NCBI GenBank assembly: GCA_025454525.1
Contig: JALOOG010000001.1
Location: 1 to 64,000 of the forward strand
Source: Anaerolineae bacterium
GTDB taxonomy: Bacteria > Chloroflexota > Anaerolineae > Aggregatilineales > Phototrophicaceae
Direction: 5' to 3'
DNA: 64,000 bases
Shown piece after piece: positions 43,697 to 53,188 of the stretch. A program made the translations under genes and the position numbers. The number at the start of each line of letters is the position of its first letter. Position 1 is the first letter of the stretch. The notes below the pieces were generated by a model. It did no database searches, was not told where the DNA came from, and saw only the letters and a program-made list of their open reading frames with translations.

Positions 43697-44998
43697 TTAG
43701 CTGAAATTTTCGATCGTCTGTTTGATGTCCATCACAAACGCATCGGCGGTCGCACCATCTAACACCCGATGATCAAAGCTGAAACTGATATAGGCACACG
43801 GACGGATCGCGATCGCATCGTGGATCACTTTCACGCGCTTTTCGATCATGCCAATCCCCAAAATGCCCACTTGCGGCTGATTGATGATCGGCGTGCCGAT
43901 CAAACTTCCCGCGACTCCGTGGTTGGTAATGGTGAATGTGCCGCCTTTGACCTCATCAGGTTTGAGTTGATTTTTGCGGCCGCGCTCCGATAGATCGTTG
44001 ATCGCACGCCCAAGCCCTAACAAATTCATGTTATCGGCGCGTTTGATCACAGGGACAATCAAGCCCGAAGGCACAGCGACCGCGATCCCCATGTTGATCT
44101 CACGTTTGAGCAAGAGTCCATCCTCTGACCATTGCGCGTTGACCATGCGATGCTTTTTCAGCGCATAGACGACCGCGCTTACGATATACGGCATATAGGT
44201 GAGTTTTACGCCGTCCCGTTCAAACAGGTCTTTATGCGCCGCACGATGTTTAGCCACGGCACTAAAGTCAAACTCAAACACGGTGGTAACGTGGGGACTA
44301 GTATGTTTGCTGCGTACCATGTGTTCCGCGATCGCCCGCCGCATTGCATTTAAGGGCATCAGCTCATCGCCCGCTTCTAACGGGATCGGATCGGCTTTGG
44401 GCTTTTGGATCGGCGTGACGGGAGTCGGGATCGGAGTCGGTGCAACAGGGGCGACGGGAGTCGGTGCAGTCTCTTGTGTGTCTAGGTAAGCGAGAACGTC
44501 TTTTTTCGTGATGCGACCATCGCGCCCCGACCCGTTTAACTCATGCACATCAATATCATGCACTTGTAACATCCGTGCGACGACCGGACTCACCCGCACG
44601 CCGTCAAAATCACGTTTTCCGGCGCGTTCTTCATCATCCAACGAGTTATCATCCAACGAGTCATCGATCGGCGTATTCGGGCTAGGTACAGGCGCGATTG
44701 GGCGAGACGGGGCATGATGCCCAACCGCGCCGACAGCTTCCAATTGTGGGATCACTTCGCCTTGTGTGCCGATCACCGCTAACACCGTGCCAACAGCGAC
44801 CGTTTGCCCTTCATGCGCGTGGATTTTAAGCAGCACCCCTTCGGCTTCAGCGGTGATCTCCACTGTCACCTTATCGGTTTCGATCTCTAACACCGGTTCA
44901 TCCAATTTGAGGGGATCGCCGACTTTTTTGAGCCAGCGCACGATCGTGCCTTCGATCACCCCTTCACCCATTTCTGGCATAATAATATTTGCACTCAT
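43697..44998 (-). CDS. 2-oxoacid dehydrogenase E2 acyltransferase
   Basis: A 433-residue dihydrolipoamide acyltransferase. The lipoyl domain (1-78) has the modified Lys43 in EIETDKVTVE. A Pro-rich linker, an E3-binding domain at about 135-170 (RVSPVVARMLQVHDIDVHEL) and a second linker follow. The catalytic domain (about 205-433) ends with FSFDHRVLDGATADAF, which holds the active-site His and Asp. With the fused E1 upstream it makes a complex probably acting on branched-chain or other 2-oxoacids. The ATG at 44998 is preferred over a TTG further upstream. Confidence 0.92.
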   Translation of the reverse strand: MSANIIMPEMGEGVIEGTIVRWLKKVGDPLKLDEPVLEIETDKVTVEITAEAEGVLLKIHAHEGQTVAVGTVLAVIGTQGEVIPQLEAVGAVGHHAPSRPIAPVPSPNTPIDDSLDDNSLDDEERAGKRDFDGVRVSPVVARMLQVHDIDVHELNGSGRDGRITKKDVLAYLDTQETAPTPVAPVAPTPIPTPVTPIQKPKADPIPLEAGDELMPLNAMRRAIAEHMVRSKHTSPHVTTVFEFDFSAVAKHRAAHKDLFERDGVKLTYMPYIVSAVVYALKKHRMVNAQWSEDGLLLKREINMGIAVAVPSGLIVPVIKRADNMNLLGLGRAINDLSERGRKNQLKPDEVKGGTFTITNHGVAGSLIGTPIINQPQVGILGIGMIEKRVKVIHDAIAIRPCAYISFSFDHRVLDGATADAFVMDIKQTIENFS

Positions 44999-45024
44999 GT
45001 AAACCAAGTTCTCCAAGAATAAGG

Positions 45025-45044
45025 GCCCCTCGCTTAGGAGGGGC
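45025..45044 (-). terminator. Intercistronic hairpin between E1 and E2 genes
   Basis: A 7-bp GC stem (GCCCCTC / GAGGGGC) with a 6-base loop lies between the fused E1 stop and the E2 start. On the minus strand CCTTATTCTT follows, which is a weak U-tract. It may attenuate E2 expression or protect the E1 message. Confidence 0.45.
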
Positions 45045-45054
45045 GCGTCATGAC

Positions 45055-47466
45055 CTATTTATAAAATAAGGGGTATTGTCTCGGATTCGAGTCGTGCATC
45101 AAAGCATAGATCGCCTCGAAAATATCCTCAACATTTGGTTTCGAGAAGTAACTTCCGTCCGATCCATACGCCGGACGATGCGCTTTGGCGGCTAACGTGC
45201 GTGGTTCAGCGTCTAACCAATGATACCCGCCTTGTTTTTCCAAGACTTCTTGCATCATATAGGCCGTCGTGCCACCGGGGACATCTTCATCAAGGAATAC
45301 CACCCGATTCGTTTTTTGCAGGGATTGACCGATCACCCCGTAAAGATCAAACGGAAGTAATGATTGCACATCGATCACTTCGGTATCGATCCCCACTTCA
45401 GCCAATTGTCTGGCCGCGATCAGCGCATGTTCACACAGCGCGCCATAAGTAACCAGTGTGACATCCGATCCTTCCCGTAAGATCTCCGGCATTCCTAACG
45501 GGATCGTGACCTCTGCCAAGTTATCCGGCAAGGCCTCTTTTTTGCGATACCCGTTAAGTACCTCCACCACAATCCCAGGGTCATCCCCTTTTAACAATGT
45601 GTTATAGAAACCGGCCGCCCGTGTCATATCACGCGGAACGAGGACATGAATCCCACGCACAAGGTTAATAATCCCAGACATCGGCGATCCCGAATGCCAG
45701 ATCCCTTCTAGGCGATGACCGCGCGTGCTGATGATTAGCGGTGCTTTTTGCCGTCCCACCGTGCGCCAATGCAACGTCGCTAGATCATCCGACAACAGCT
45801 GTAGCGCATATAGGAGATAATCTAGATATTGGATCTCCGCCACTGGACGTAACCCACGCAACGCTAAACCGATCGCTTGACCGACGATCGTGATCTCACG
45901 AATACCGGTATCCGAGACACGCAATTCCCCATATTTTTGTTGTAAACCGGCCATGGTCTGATTCACCCCGCCCAAAAAGCCGACATCCTCACCGAACGCC
46001 ACGATGCGCGGATCGCGGGCAAACATCGACTCGAAAAACAGGTTCATGATCTGAAAACCGTTCACTGTTTCGGGTTTCGCGCTATAGATCGGTTTCACTT
46101 CGGCGACCCGTAGCGGGGAGTGGGCGGTTTCACTGTAGAGATGTGATCCGTAGAGCCGTTCGTAACTGTGTTTTTGCTGATCGCGCCATGTGATCAACGT
46201 TTCGCGCATCGGGAGGGCTTCATGGCGGGTCACTTTTAGAATCTCAAAGATCGCTTCCATCAGATCGCGCCGTTTCGGATATTGTGCGTTCATTTTCGTC
46301 TGTGCGATCTTTTTGATCTGTGAAGCATGTTGCGAATATCGGGCTAATTCGTCGATCATGGCGCGCACTTCTTCGCGCTCTATATCCAGTGCCTGAAGGT
46401 AATTGTTCCAAGCTTCTTTCATTTCAGCGCGCACCAGATCACGATCTTGTTCTTCATATGCGTCTAATTCCGGCCCGGTGATCAAACCTTGTGCCAAGAT
46501 CCACGCCCGCATCTGCATCAGACCATCGTATTCCCGTTCCCATTGCAAGCGCTCTTCAGATTTATAACGCTCATGGCTACCAGACGTGGAATGTCCTTGC
46601 GGTTGAGTCAATTCGATCACATGGATAATCGCCGGAATATGCGACTCGCGGGCGGTTTGTACCGCTTTGTGATAGACATTGACTAGCGCGGCGTAATTCC
46701 ATCCGTAGACTGTGTACACATCAAAACCATCGCCGCCTTCTTCACGTTGGAAACCAGACACCAACGCCGATAGATCTTGCTTGGTGATCTGATGTTTATT
46801 CGATACCGAAATGCCATAACCGTCATCCAAGATCGTGATCACGGCTGGAGCGCGCAACACCCCGATCGCGTTGAGCGATTCCCAGAACATGCCTTCGGCA
46901 CAACTCGCATTTCCGATGATCCCAAAGGCCACTTCATCACCGTTGCGAGAAAATTGTGTGAAGTGTTTGAGTTCATCCAATTCCCGATACAAACGCGAGG
47001 CATAGGCTAAACCCACTAGGCGCGGCATTTGCGACGCGGTAGGCGAAATATCGGCGGAGGTGTTGTATTGTGCCGTAAGATCGCGCCATGTGCCGTCTGT
47101 GTTCAGGCTATGGGTGACAAAATGGGCGTTCATCATCCGACCGCCAGACGCAGGCTCAAAATTTTGATCCGCATGGGCGTAAAGTTGTGCGAAATATTGC
47201 GGCACAGTCAATTCACCCAGTGCGAACATCAAGGTTTGATCGCGGTAGTAACCGCTACGAAAATCCCCTTTTTCAAACACACGGGCCATCGCCAACAAGG
47301 GCAGTTCTTTGCCGTCGCCAAAAATCCCGAATTTTGCCCGCCCGCTGAGGACTTCTTGACGGCCGAACAAACTCACTTGACGACTCCGATAAGCAAGTCG
47401 GTAATCTTCAATAATTTGTTGAGGAGTCAACGTAAATAATGTAGGTTCAGAAGGAGCGTTGATCAT
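45055..47466 (-). CDS. Fused 2-oxoacid dehydrogenase E1 alpha-beta
   Basis: An 803-residue thiamine-diphosphate enzyme with E1-alpha (about 1-380) joined to E1-beta (about 455-803). The alpha half has GYYRDQTLMFALG and a TPP/Mg segment reading GNASCAEGMFWE...ILDDGYGISV, where the common GDG and NN are GNA and DD. Such variants occur in fused E1 proteins, so loss of activity is not implied. The beta half has FGEDVGFLGGVNQ and SLLPFDLYGV. It decarboxylates a 2-oxoacid and passes the acyl group to E2. It starts 4 bases after the GntR gene; an E3 gene is not nearby. Confidence 0.9.
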   Translation of the reverse strand: MINAPSEPTLFTLTPQQIIEDYRLAYRSRQVSLFGRQEVLSGRAKFGIFGDGKELPLLAMARVFEKGDFRSGYYRDQTLMFALGELTVPQYFAQLYAHADQNFEPASGGRMMNAHFVTHSLNTDGTWRDLTAQYNTSADISPTASQMPRLVGLAYASRLYRELDELKHFTQFSRNGDEVAFGIIGNASCAEGMFWESLNAIGVLRAPAVITILDDGYGISVSNKHQITKQDLSALVSGFQREEGGDGFDVYTVYGWNYAALVNVYHKAVQTARESHIPAIIHVIELTQPQGHSTSGSHERYKSEERLQWEREYDGLMQMRAWILAQGLITGPELDAYEEQDRDLVRAEMKEAWNNYLQALDIEREEVRAMIDELARYSQHASQIKKIAQTKMNAQYPKRRDLMEAIFEILKVTRHEALPMRETLITWRDQQKHSYERLYGSHLYSETAHSPLRVAEVKPIYSAKPETVNGFQIMNLFFESMFARDPRIVAFGEDVGFLGGVNQTMAGLQQKYGELRVSDTGIREITIVGQAIGLALRGLRPVAEIQYLDYLLYALQLLSDDLATLHWRTVGRQKAPLIISTRGHRLEGIWHSGSPMSGIINLVRGIHVLVPRDMTRAAGFYNTLLKGDDPGIVVEVLNGYRKKEALPDNLAEVTIPLGMPEILREGSDVTLVTYGALCEHALIAARQLAEVGIDTEVIDVQSLLPFDLYGVIGQSLQKTNRVVFLDEDVPGGTTAYMMQEVLEKQGGYHWLDAEPRTLAAKAHRPAYGSDGSYFSKPNVEDIFEAIYALMHDSNPRQYPLFYK

Positions 47467-47470
47467 AAGC

Positions 47471-48121
47471 TTAGTCCTTATTTAAATTGCTGACGAACAT
47501 TTCAACAGGATCACCTAAATGTTGGCGTAACAGATCGACCGCCATTGAGCTGTTTTTAGCGCGACATTGCGCCACGATCTCCCGATGTTGCGCTTGGGAG
47601 CGTCGGAGTTGTTCTTCATTCACATAGCGGATCAAGAAGCGCACGACGTTATGGTGCAATTCACGCACCGTCTGTAATAACAACGGCATGTGCGCGGGCT
47701 GATACAGCGCGGCGTGAAATTCCCAATTGAGTTCCGCCCAACGGGTGAGATCGGTCTCATGATCGATCCGCGTGAGCAGATGATCCATCTGGACAAAATC
47801 GGCTAGGGTCATATTCGGAATCGCCCGCGTCAGGGCGATCGGTTCAAGGGCCAATCGCATCGTATAAATTTCAGCCACTTCATGATAAGTCAGGCTAGAC
47901 ACGATTGCGCCCCGATTCGGGGTGAGTCGGACAAGTCCTTCGGCCTGAAGTTGTACCAAGGCCTCACGGACGGGGATTTTACTGACGCTAAGCTGCCCTG
48001 CGATCTCATCTTGTTTCAGCGATTGCCCACTTTTGAGCTTGCCTTGCAAGATTGCGGATCGTAGGCTATCAGCGACCAGTTCAGAAGTATTTTTTGTGCG
48101 TTGTATACGACTTAGGTTCAC
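47471..48121 (-). CDS. GntR-family regulator, FCD subfamily
   Basis: A 216-residue regulator. The winged HTH at 10-75 is typical (LKQDEIAGQLSVSKIPVREAL, GLVRLTPNRGAIVS). The C-terminal all-helical FCD ligand domain (about 85-210) has the metal or acid-binding Asp/His pattern (RIDHETDLTRWAELNWEFHAALY). It heads the E1-E2 operon, so it likely responds to an organic or amino acid fed to that complex. The start is GTG with GAGGA close upstream. GTATAC operator-like sites lie in its promoter and 5' end. Confidence 0.92.
   Translation of the reverse strand: MNLSRIQRTKNTSELVADSLRSAILQGKLKSGQSLKQDEIAGQLSVSKIPVREALVQLQAEGLVRLTPNRGAIVSSLTYHEVAEIYTMRLALEPIALTRAIPNMTLADFVQMDHLLTRIDHETDLTRWAELNWEFHAALYQPAHMPLLLQTVRELHHNVVRFLIRYVNEEQLRRSQAQHREIVAQCRAKNSSMAVDLLRQHLGDPVEMFVSNLNKD
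48101..48110. promoter_or_regulatory. GTATAC operator-like site inside gntR 5' end
   Basis: TTGTATACGA matches the TnGTATACnA form reported for FCD-type GntR regulators. It lies within the first codons of the regulator gene. Together with the upstream palindrome it suggests autoregulation, possibly by looping. Confidence 0.4.
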
Positions 48122-48196
48122 AATTCCTCAGATATACTTGTATGAATTACCCGCGTTTTTTTGTGCATTTTACCTAGTATAGCAGATACGGGTATA

Positions 48197-48208
48197 ATCG
48201 TATACGAT
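48197..48208. promoter_or_regulatory. Perfect palindrome ATCGTATACGAT, likely GntR operator
   Basis: A 12-base perfect palindrome containing TnGTATACnA. It overlaps the -35 position of a minus-strand promoter whose -10 (TATACT) is about 17 bases downstream of it. Binding here would block the gntR-E1-E2 operon. This is inferred from position and from the family's known operators. Confidence 0.55.
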
Positions 48209-48292
48209 CCAAGTTTAAAAGATCAGGAATCTCTGGTCATTAGCGATCCATCTTGAAAAAAGTGAGTGTTTTTGAGGGATTTTGACCAAAGA

Positions 48293-48319
48293 GACGATGT
48301 AATCGATTATCACATCGTC
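48293..48319 (-). terminator. Hairpin after transketolase gene
   Basis: An 8-bp stem (GACGATGT / ACATCGTC) with an AT-rich loop lies 12 bases after the transketolase stop. A short T-run follows on the minus strand. It probably ends the transketolase transcript before the gntR promoter. Confidence 0.6.
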
Positions 48320-48330
48320 CCTCAAGGATT

Positions 48331-50325
48331 TTAGCGTTGTAACAAGGATCGGGCCGCTTCGATCACCTTAGCAGCGGTCAACCCAAATTCTTGATAGAGT
48401 CGTTCATACGGAGCGCTTGCGCCGAAATGATCAAGGCCGATCGCGATCCCGTCTAATCCGACGTATTTTTGCCAACCTAGTGTGACTCCTGCCTCGATAC
48501 TCACCCGATTTTTAACCGCTTTTGGCAACACACTTTCTCGATAGCTTTCGTCTTGCGCCTCAAACAATTGCCAACACGGGAGCGAAACCACACGCGCCTT
48601 AACGCCTTCACCGATGAGGTGATGATAGGCTTCATGTACGATGTGAACTTCACTCCCAGAGCCTAATAAGATGATTTCGGGCGTTCCCTCGCAATCGGCA
48701 AGGATATAACCGCCGCGTGGCACACCGGCCCGAATCCGTTCAAGATCGGTCAATACGGGCAAGTCTTGACGGGTGAAGATCAACACCGCAGGGCCATCTA
48801 CCAGCATCGCGGTGCGCCATGCTTCAGCCGTTTCGTTCGCATCCGCCGGACGGAAGGTGAAATTGTGCGGGATCGCCCGTAAGCTCATCGTATGTTCGAT
48901 CGGTTGGTGGGTCGGGCCATCCTCACCTAAGCCGATGCTATCATGGGTAAAGACAAACAGGTTTTTGAGTCCCATAAGTGAACTTAAGCGGATCGCCGGA
49001 CGCATGTAATCACTGAATACCAAGAATGTTGAGCAGTACGGACGCATGATCCCACCATGCAGATATAACCCGTTGGTGATCGATGCCATGCCATGCTCAC
49101 GCACCCCAAAGCGTAGATTACGTTCTTTAGGGTGATTAAACCCGGTATTGCCCGCGCCTTTGATCAACGTTTTGGTGCTACCGGCCAGATCCGCGTCACC
49201 GCCGATCATCGTGGGCAAGTGTTTAGCGATCGCGTTTAAGACTTCACCGGACGCATTGCGAGTCGCGATCTCTTTGTCTCCGCTAAAAGTGGGAATATCA
49301 CGATCCCAACCCGCTGGAAGTTCACCTGACCAAGCCTCATCCCATGTTTTCGCCAAGTCCGGATAAGCGGAACGCCATGCGTCAAATCGGAGTTGCCATT
49401 CGCGTTCATAGACTGCACCGCGATCGATCGCTTCGCGGAAGTGTTCTAAGGCCTCGCCGGGCAGGTAAAATTTCTCTTGCGGCCAGCCGTAGTAGTCTTT
49501 AGTCAGGCGAATTTCATCTTCACCCAACGGCGATCCGTGCGCTTTGCTAGAGTTGGATTTGTTAGGGCTACCGTAACCGATGATCGTCTTAACCACGATT
49601 AACGACGGTTGATCGGTGACATGACGGGCCGCTTCGATCGCATCGCGGATCGCTTCGACATTATTGCCGTCCTCAACGCTCAAGACGTGCCAATTCCATG
49701 CCTTAAAGCGGGTTGGGATGTCCTCGGTAAAGGTCATATCAGCACGGCCGTCTAAGGTGATCTGATTCGCATCGTACAGACAGATCAGCTTGCCAAGGCC
49801 CCAATGTCCGGCCAAGGCGCACGCTTCCATCGCGACTCCTTCCATCAGATCACCGTCGCTCACCAGTCCATAGGTGTAATGATCGACGATCGTATGTCCC
49901 TCACGATTGAAATAATGAGCGAGGTACGCTTCGGCCAAGGCCAAGCCAACCGCGTTGGCCACGCCTTGACCGAGTGGCCCGGTCGTGGTTTCGATCCCGG
50001 GAGTCAAAAAGTTTTCCGGATGGCCGGGGGTGATGCTGCCCCATTGCCGGAAATTTTTGATCTGCTCTAATGAGAGATCGTACCCTGTGACATGCAATAC
50101 CGAGTAGAGCAGCATTGAGCCATGACCGGGGCTAAACACAAAGCGATCGCGATTAGCCCAGTGTGGGTTACGCGGGTTATGACGTAAAAAATACGTCCAG
50201 AGGGTATACATCATCGGGGCCGCGCCCATCGGCAAACCCGGATGACCGCTATTTGCCTGTTGCACCGCGTCGATTGATAAGGTACGCAAGGTGTTGATCG
50301 CTTGCGCTTGAAGGGTATTAGACAT
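48331..50325 (-). CDS. tkt: Transketolase
   Basis: A 664-residue thiamine-diphosphate enzyme that moves two-carbon units between sugar phosphates in the pentose phosphate or Calvin-type pathway. Conserved segments: [15 protein letters not shown] at the N-terminus, the TPP motif [19 protein letters not shown] with DANQITLDG, and [19 protein letters not shown] in the middle domain. Length is normal. The ATG at 50325 is chosen over an upstream in-frame start because the family begins shortly before [14 protein letters not shown] and AAAGGA stands about 12 bases upstream. It is transcribed alone. Confidence 0.96.
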   Translation of the reverse strand: MSNTLQAQAINTLRTLSIDAVQQANSGHPGLPMGAAPMMYTLWTYFLRHNPRNPHWANRDRFVFSPGHGSMLLYSVLHVTGYDLSLEQIKNFRQWGSITPGHPENFLTPGIETTTGPLGQGVANAVGLALAEAYLAHYFNREGHTIVDHYTYGLVSDGDLMEGVAMEACALAGHWGLGKLICLYDANQITLDGRADMTFTEDIPTRFKAWNWHVLSVEDGNNVEAIRDAIEAARHVTDQPSLIVVKTIIGYGSPNKSNSSKAHGSPLGEDEIRLTKDYYGWPQEKFYLPGEALEHFREAIDRGAVYEREWQLRFDAWRSAYPDLAKTWDEAWSGELPAGWDRDIPTFSGDKEIATRNASGEVLNAIAKHLPTMIGGDADLAGSTKTLIKGAGNTGFNHPKERNLRFGVREHGMASITNGLYLHGGIMRPYCSTFLVFSDYMRPAIRLSSLMGLKNLFVFTHDSIGLGEDGPTHQPIEHTMSLRAIPHNFTFRPADANETAEAWRTAMLVDGPAVLIFTRQDLPVLTDLERIRAGVPRGGYILADCEGTPEIILLGSGSEVHIVHEAYHHLIGEGVKARVVSLPCWQLFEAQDESYRESVLPKAVKNRVSIEAGVTLGWQKYVGLDGIAIGLDHFGASAPYERLYQEFGLTAAKVIEAARSLLQR

Positions 50326-50450
50326 TGTATCGTTTGTTCCTTTGATATGCTGGGATGTCGTTGAGTATATAACACGGGGGGAATTTAACACACGGAAAAC
50401 GAAAACACGCTAAAATTCCTCTAAGTTTAGTGATCATAAGGACACCCTTA

Positions 50451-50873
50451 ATGAGCGCGATTGAACACTATGCGTATGGGATCACCCGTGAATGGAACGA
50501 CGATCACAGCATCGTCATCGTAGCTACTCAAGGAGACATGGCCCGCGGAGCGATTGATACATGGGCTGATGTATTGATCGAAACGATCAAGGTATGGGAC
50601 ACAGATAAGCCCATCTTAGTTTTACATGACTTGAGTCATCGTAATCAAGGTTTAAGTCAGTATTCCCGCCAACGCGCTGAAGAATTGTACAATTATATCC
50701 CGGTGGACAAACCCACCTACGCCGCGATCGTGATAAGCGATGGACTCGTTTCGCGTCTCATTTCGATCTTTTTTGTCATGCGTTGGCGTGGTAATCATAT
50801 CCATGAACGGATTTTTACCAACCGTAAAGAGGCTTTAGCATGGCTTAACGAACAAAAACACGCGCATGAATGA
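50451..50873 (+). CDS. Hypothetical protein, 140 residues
   Basis: A soluble alpha/beta protein without signal or TM segments. The pattern (IVATQGDMARGAIDTWADVL, PILVLHDLSHRNQGL, FTNRKEALAWLNEQ) is like SpoIIAA/STAS-type single-domain proteins, where the last part is a common C-terminal helix. No catalytic motif is visible. The ATG has AAGGA 9 bases upstream. It is divergent from transketolase and ends at a strong hairpin. The fold suggestion is tentative. Confidence 0.7.
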   Translation: MSAIEHYAYGITREWNDDHSIVIVATQGDMARGAIDTWADVLIETIKVWDTDKPILVLHDLSHRNQGLSQYSRQRAEELYNYIPVDKPTYAAIVISDGLVSRLISIFFVMRWRGNHIHERIFTNRKEALAWLNEQKHAHE

Positions 50874-50874
50874 G

Positions 50875-50909
50875 CCTGTAAAGAGGGTTATGATCACCCT
50901 CTTTACAGG
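50875..50909. terminator. Strong hairpin between convergent genes
   Basis: A perfect 13-bp stem (CCTGTAAAGAGGG / CCCTCTTTACAGG) with a 9-base loop lies right after the 140-residue gene and before the pdhC end. It lacks a clean U-tract but its position fits a bidirectional terminator. Confidence 0.75.
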
Positions 50910-50923
50910 TTGTAGTGTGGAGT

Positions 50924-52192
50924 TTAGACCAACAAACGCATCGGATTTTCGATCAAGGCGCGCAACTCTTGTAAATAGGCAGCGCCTTCTGCACCATCAC
51001 TCACACGATGATCCACGCTGATCGTGATCTTGATGCGCGTTTCCACACCAATCGATCCATCCGCTTTGACCACCGGAATTTTACGCCCTGAACCAATCGC
51101 TAAGATCCCCGCTTCAGGTGGGTTGATGATCGCGATAAAATGTTCAACATCGTAAGGGCCTAAGTTGCTGGTGGTGAAGGTGCTACCTTGTACATCTTCA
51201 GGTTTCACCTTGCCTTCACGGGCGCGGGCGATCATCTCTTTATTCATTTGGGCTAAAGCGCCTAATGACAAGCGATCCGCGTCTTTTGCGACCACATTGA
51301 TCAAGCCGCCATTCGACAGTGCCACCGCGATCCCGATGTTATAACGATGATGCCGCACCAATTTGTCCCCATAGTAATGGGTGTTCAGATTCGGGAATTT
51401 GTGCAGGGTGATCGCAGTTGCCTTGACCAACATATCATTGACACTCACCTTGATCCCTTGTGATTCAAGGCTCTTGTTCACATCCTCACGGAGTTTCAAG
51501 AGCGGATCAAGGTTGATCTCAGAGGTGACATAGAAATGAGGCACCCATTGTTTGCTCTCCACCGTGTTTGCGGCGATCCGAGCGCGCATCCGGGTAACTT
51601 CGATGATCTCCACATCGGGGCCTTCTGGCGCTTTGCGGACGGGCATCCCGCCGAATTGGACTGCGGTCGCGATTTGAGGTTGAGTCGTTTGCTCCGTCTT
51701 AGATTTTACTGTGGACGGAGGGGCCGCGGCCGTGGTAGGCGTGGGTTGGAAGTTTTCTACATCGGACTTGGTGATCCGACCGCCGGGTCCTGTGCCGCGG
51801 ACTTGTGCCAGATCGATCCCTTTTTCCGCTGCCATGTTGCGCGCTACGGGTGAGGCCTTATAACGGCCTTCGGGAGTCATGCCATTTCCAGCTGTGGCCG
51901 TCTCTTGTGGGACGGGAGCGGCGGTAGCGGTAGGCGCGCTCACTGGGGCTGCCGGGGCGGGCGCGCTTGCACCTGCTTCGCCGATCGTGCCGATCACTGT
52001 GCCTTCTTTGAGTTCATCCCCAGGTTTCGCGCTAACACTTGCAATCACGCCGCTAGTGGGAGCCTCTACTTCTACCGTCGCCTTGTCTGCCTCTATTTCT
52101 GCGATGATGTCACCTTTGTTCACTGAGTCGCCCTGATTTTTGAGCCAATTCAACAACGTGCCATCCATCGAGAGGACAATATTTGTCGCCAT
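50924..52192 (-). CDS. pdhC: Pyruvate dehydrogenase E2 acetyltransferase
   Basis: A 422-residue E2. The lipoyl domain (1-75) has the modified Lys37 in EIEADKATVE. Ala/Pro-rich linkers flank an E3-binding domain at about 110-145 (YKASPVARNMAAEKGIDLAQ, GPGGRITKSDV). The catalytic domain ends with ISVDHRVSDGAEGAAYL. It moves acetyl groups from lipoamide to CoA. It is the third gene of the pdhABC-type operon, 4 bases after pdhB. The substrate assignment to pyruvate rests on the typical alpha and beta subunits. Confidence 0.93.
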   Translation of the reverse strand: MATNIVLSMDGTLLNWLKNQGDSVNKGDIIAEIEADKATVEVEAPTSGVIASVSAKPGDELKEGTVIGTIGEAGASAPAPAAPVSAPTATAAPVPQETATAGNGMTPEGRYKASPVARNMAAEKGIDLAQVRGTGPGGRITKSDVENFQPTPTTAAAPPSTVKSKTEQTTQPQIATAVQFGGMPVRKAPEGPDVEIIEVTRMRARIAANTVESKQWVPHFYVTSEINLDPLLKLREDVNKSLESQGIKVSVNDMLVKATAITLHKFPNLNTHYYGDKLVRHHRYNIGIAVALSNGGLINVVAKDADRLSLGALAQMNKEMIARAREGKVKPEDVQGSTFTTSNLGPYDVEHFIAIINPPEAGILAIGSGRKIPVVKADGSIGVETRIKITISVDHRVSDGAEGAAYLQELRALIENPMRLLV

Positions 52193-52196
52193 GATT

Positions 52197-53177
52197 TTAA
52201 ATTACCTCTCGTACTGCATCGATCACTTTTTGGGTGTTGGGCAGCGCCATCAATTCAATATCATGCGCGTAAGGCAGCGGTACATCCATCGCCGATACCC
52301 GTTTGACGGGCGCATCCATGTAATCAAACATCTGATCTTGGATCTGTGCGGCGATCTCGCTCCCGAAACTATACAACGGGAGGCTTTCTTCAACGACCAC
52401 ACACCGATTCGTCTTTTTGAAGCTCTCAAACACCGCTTCCATATCCAACGGGCGCAACCACCGCATATCGATCACCTCACACTCCACCCCTTGCTTGGAG
52501 AGTTCTTGGGCGGCTGCAAGTGACCATTCTACGCCGCGGGCATAGGTGACGAGGGTAACGTGTTTGCCCTCACGTTTGATCTCACTTTTTCCGATCGGCA
52601 GGACAAATTCATCGCTATCCGGCACCGGCCCCGGCTTGGAATACAACGCGATGCTTTCGGTGAACAACACCGGATTTTCATCGCGGATCGAGGCTTTTAA
52701 CATGCCTTTCGCATCGCGGGGGGTTGCTGGACACGCCACATACATCCCCGGAAAATGCGCGAAGATCGGTTCAGGTGTATGGGAGTGAGTCGCGGTGGCT
52801 TGATTGCCCCAACCGGACGCAGCCCGGAACACCAACGGCACTTTAAATTGACCGTTAAACATATAATGGATTTTGGCCGCGTGATTGATCATCGCGTCTA
52901 ATGCTAAAAATGCAAAGTTGATCGTCATGAACTCCGCTACCGGCCGTAGACCCGCCATGGCCGCACCGACCGCCGCTCCGCCGATCACCATCTCGCTAAT
53001 CGGTGTATCGATCACCCGCTTTGCACCAAACTCCTCTAATAGCCCTTGTGTGACGCGATGTGTCCCTTGCCATTGACCCACTTCCTCGCCCATGACATAC
53101 ACCCGGTCATCACGTAGCATCTCCTCGCGTAGCGCTTGACGAAGCGCCTCACGCATCGGAATGTTTTTCTCTGCCAT
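52197..53177 (-). CDS. pdhB: Pyruvate dehydrogenase E1 beta subunit
   Basis: A 326-residue beta subunit. It has VYVMGEEVGQWQGTHRVTQGL, the DTPISEMVIGGAAVGAAMAGL motif, and the C-terminal DMRWLRPLDMEAVFESFKKT segment of the transketolase C fold. It pairs with the alpha subunit to bind thiamine diphosphate at their interface. It is 11 bases after pdhA and 4 before pdhC. Confidence 0.94.
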   Translation of the reverse strand: MAEKNIPMREALRQALREEMLRDDRVYVMGEEVGQWQGTHRVTQGLLEEFGAKRVIDTPISEMVIGGAAVGAAMAGLRPVAEFMTINFAFLALDAMINHAAKIHYMFNGQFKVPLVFRAASGWGNQATATHSHTPEPIFAHFPGMYVACPATPRDAKGMLKASIRDENPVLFTESIALYSKPGPVPDSDEFVLPIGKSEIKREGKHVTLVTYARGVEWSLAAAQELSKQGVECEVIDMRWLRPLDMEAVFESFKKTNRCVVVEESLPLYSFGSEIAAQIQDQMFDYMDAPVKRVSAMDVPLPYAHDIELMALPNTQKVIDAVREVI

Positions 53178-53188
53178 GAAAAGCTCCT

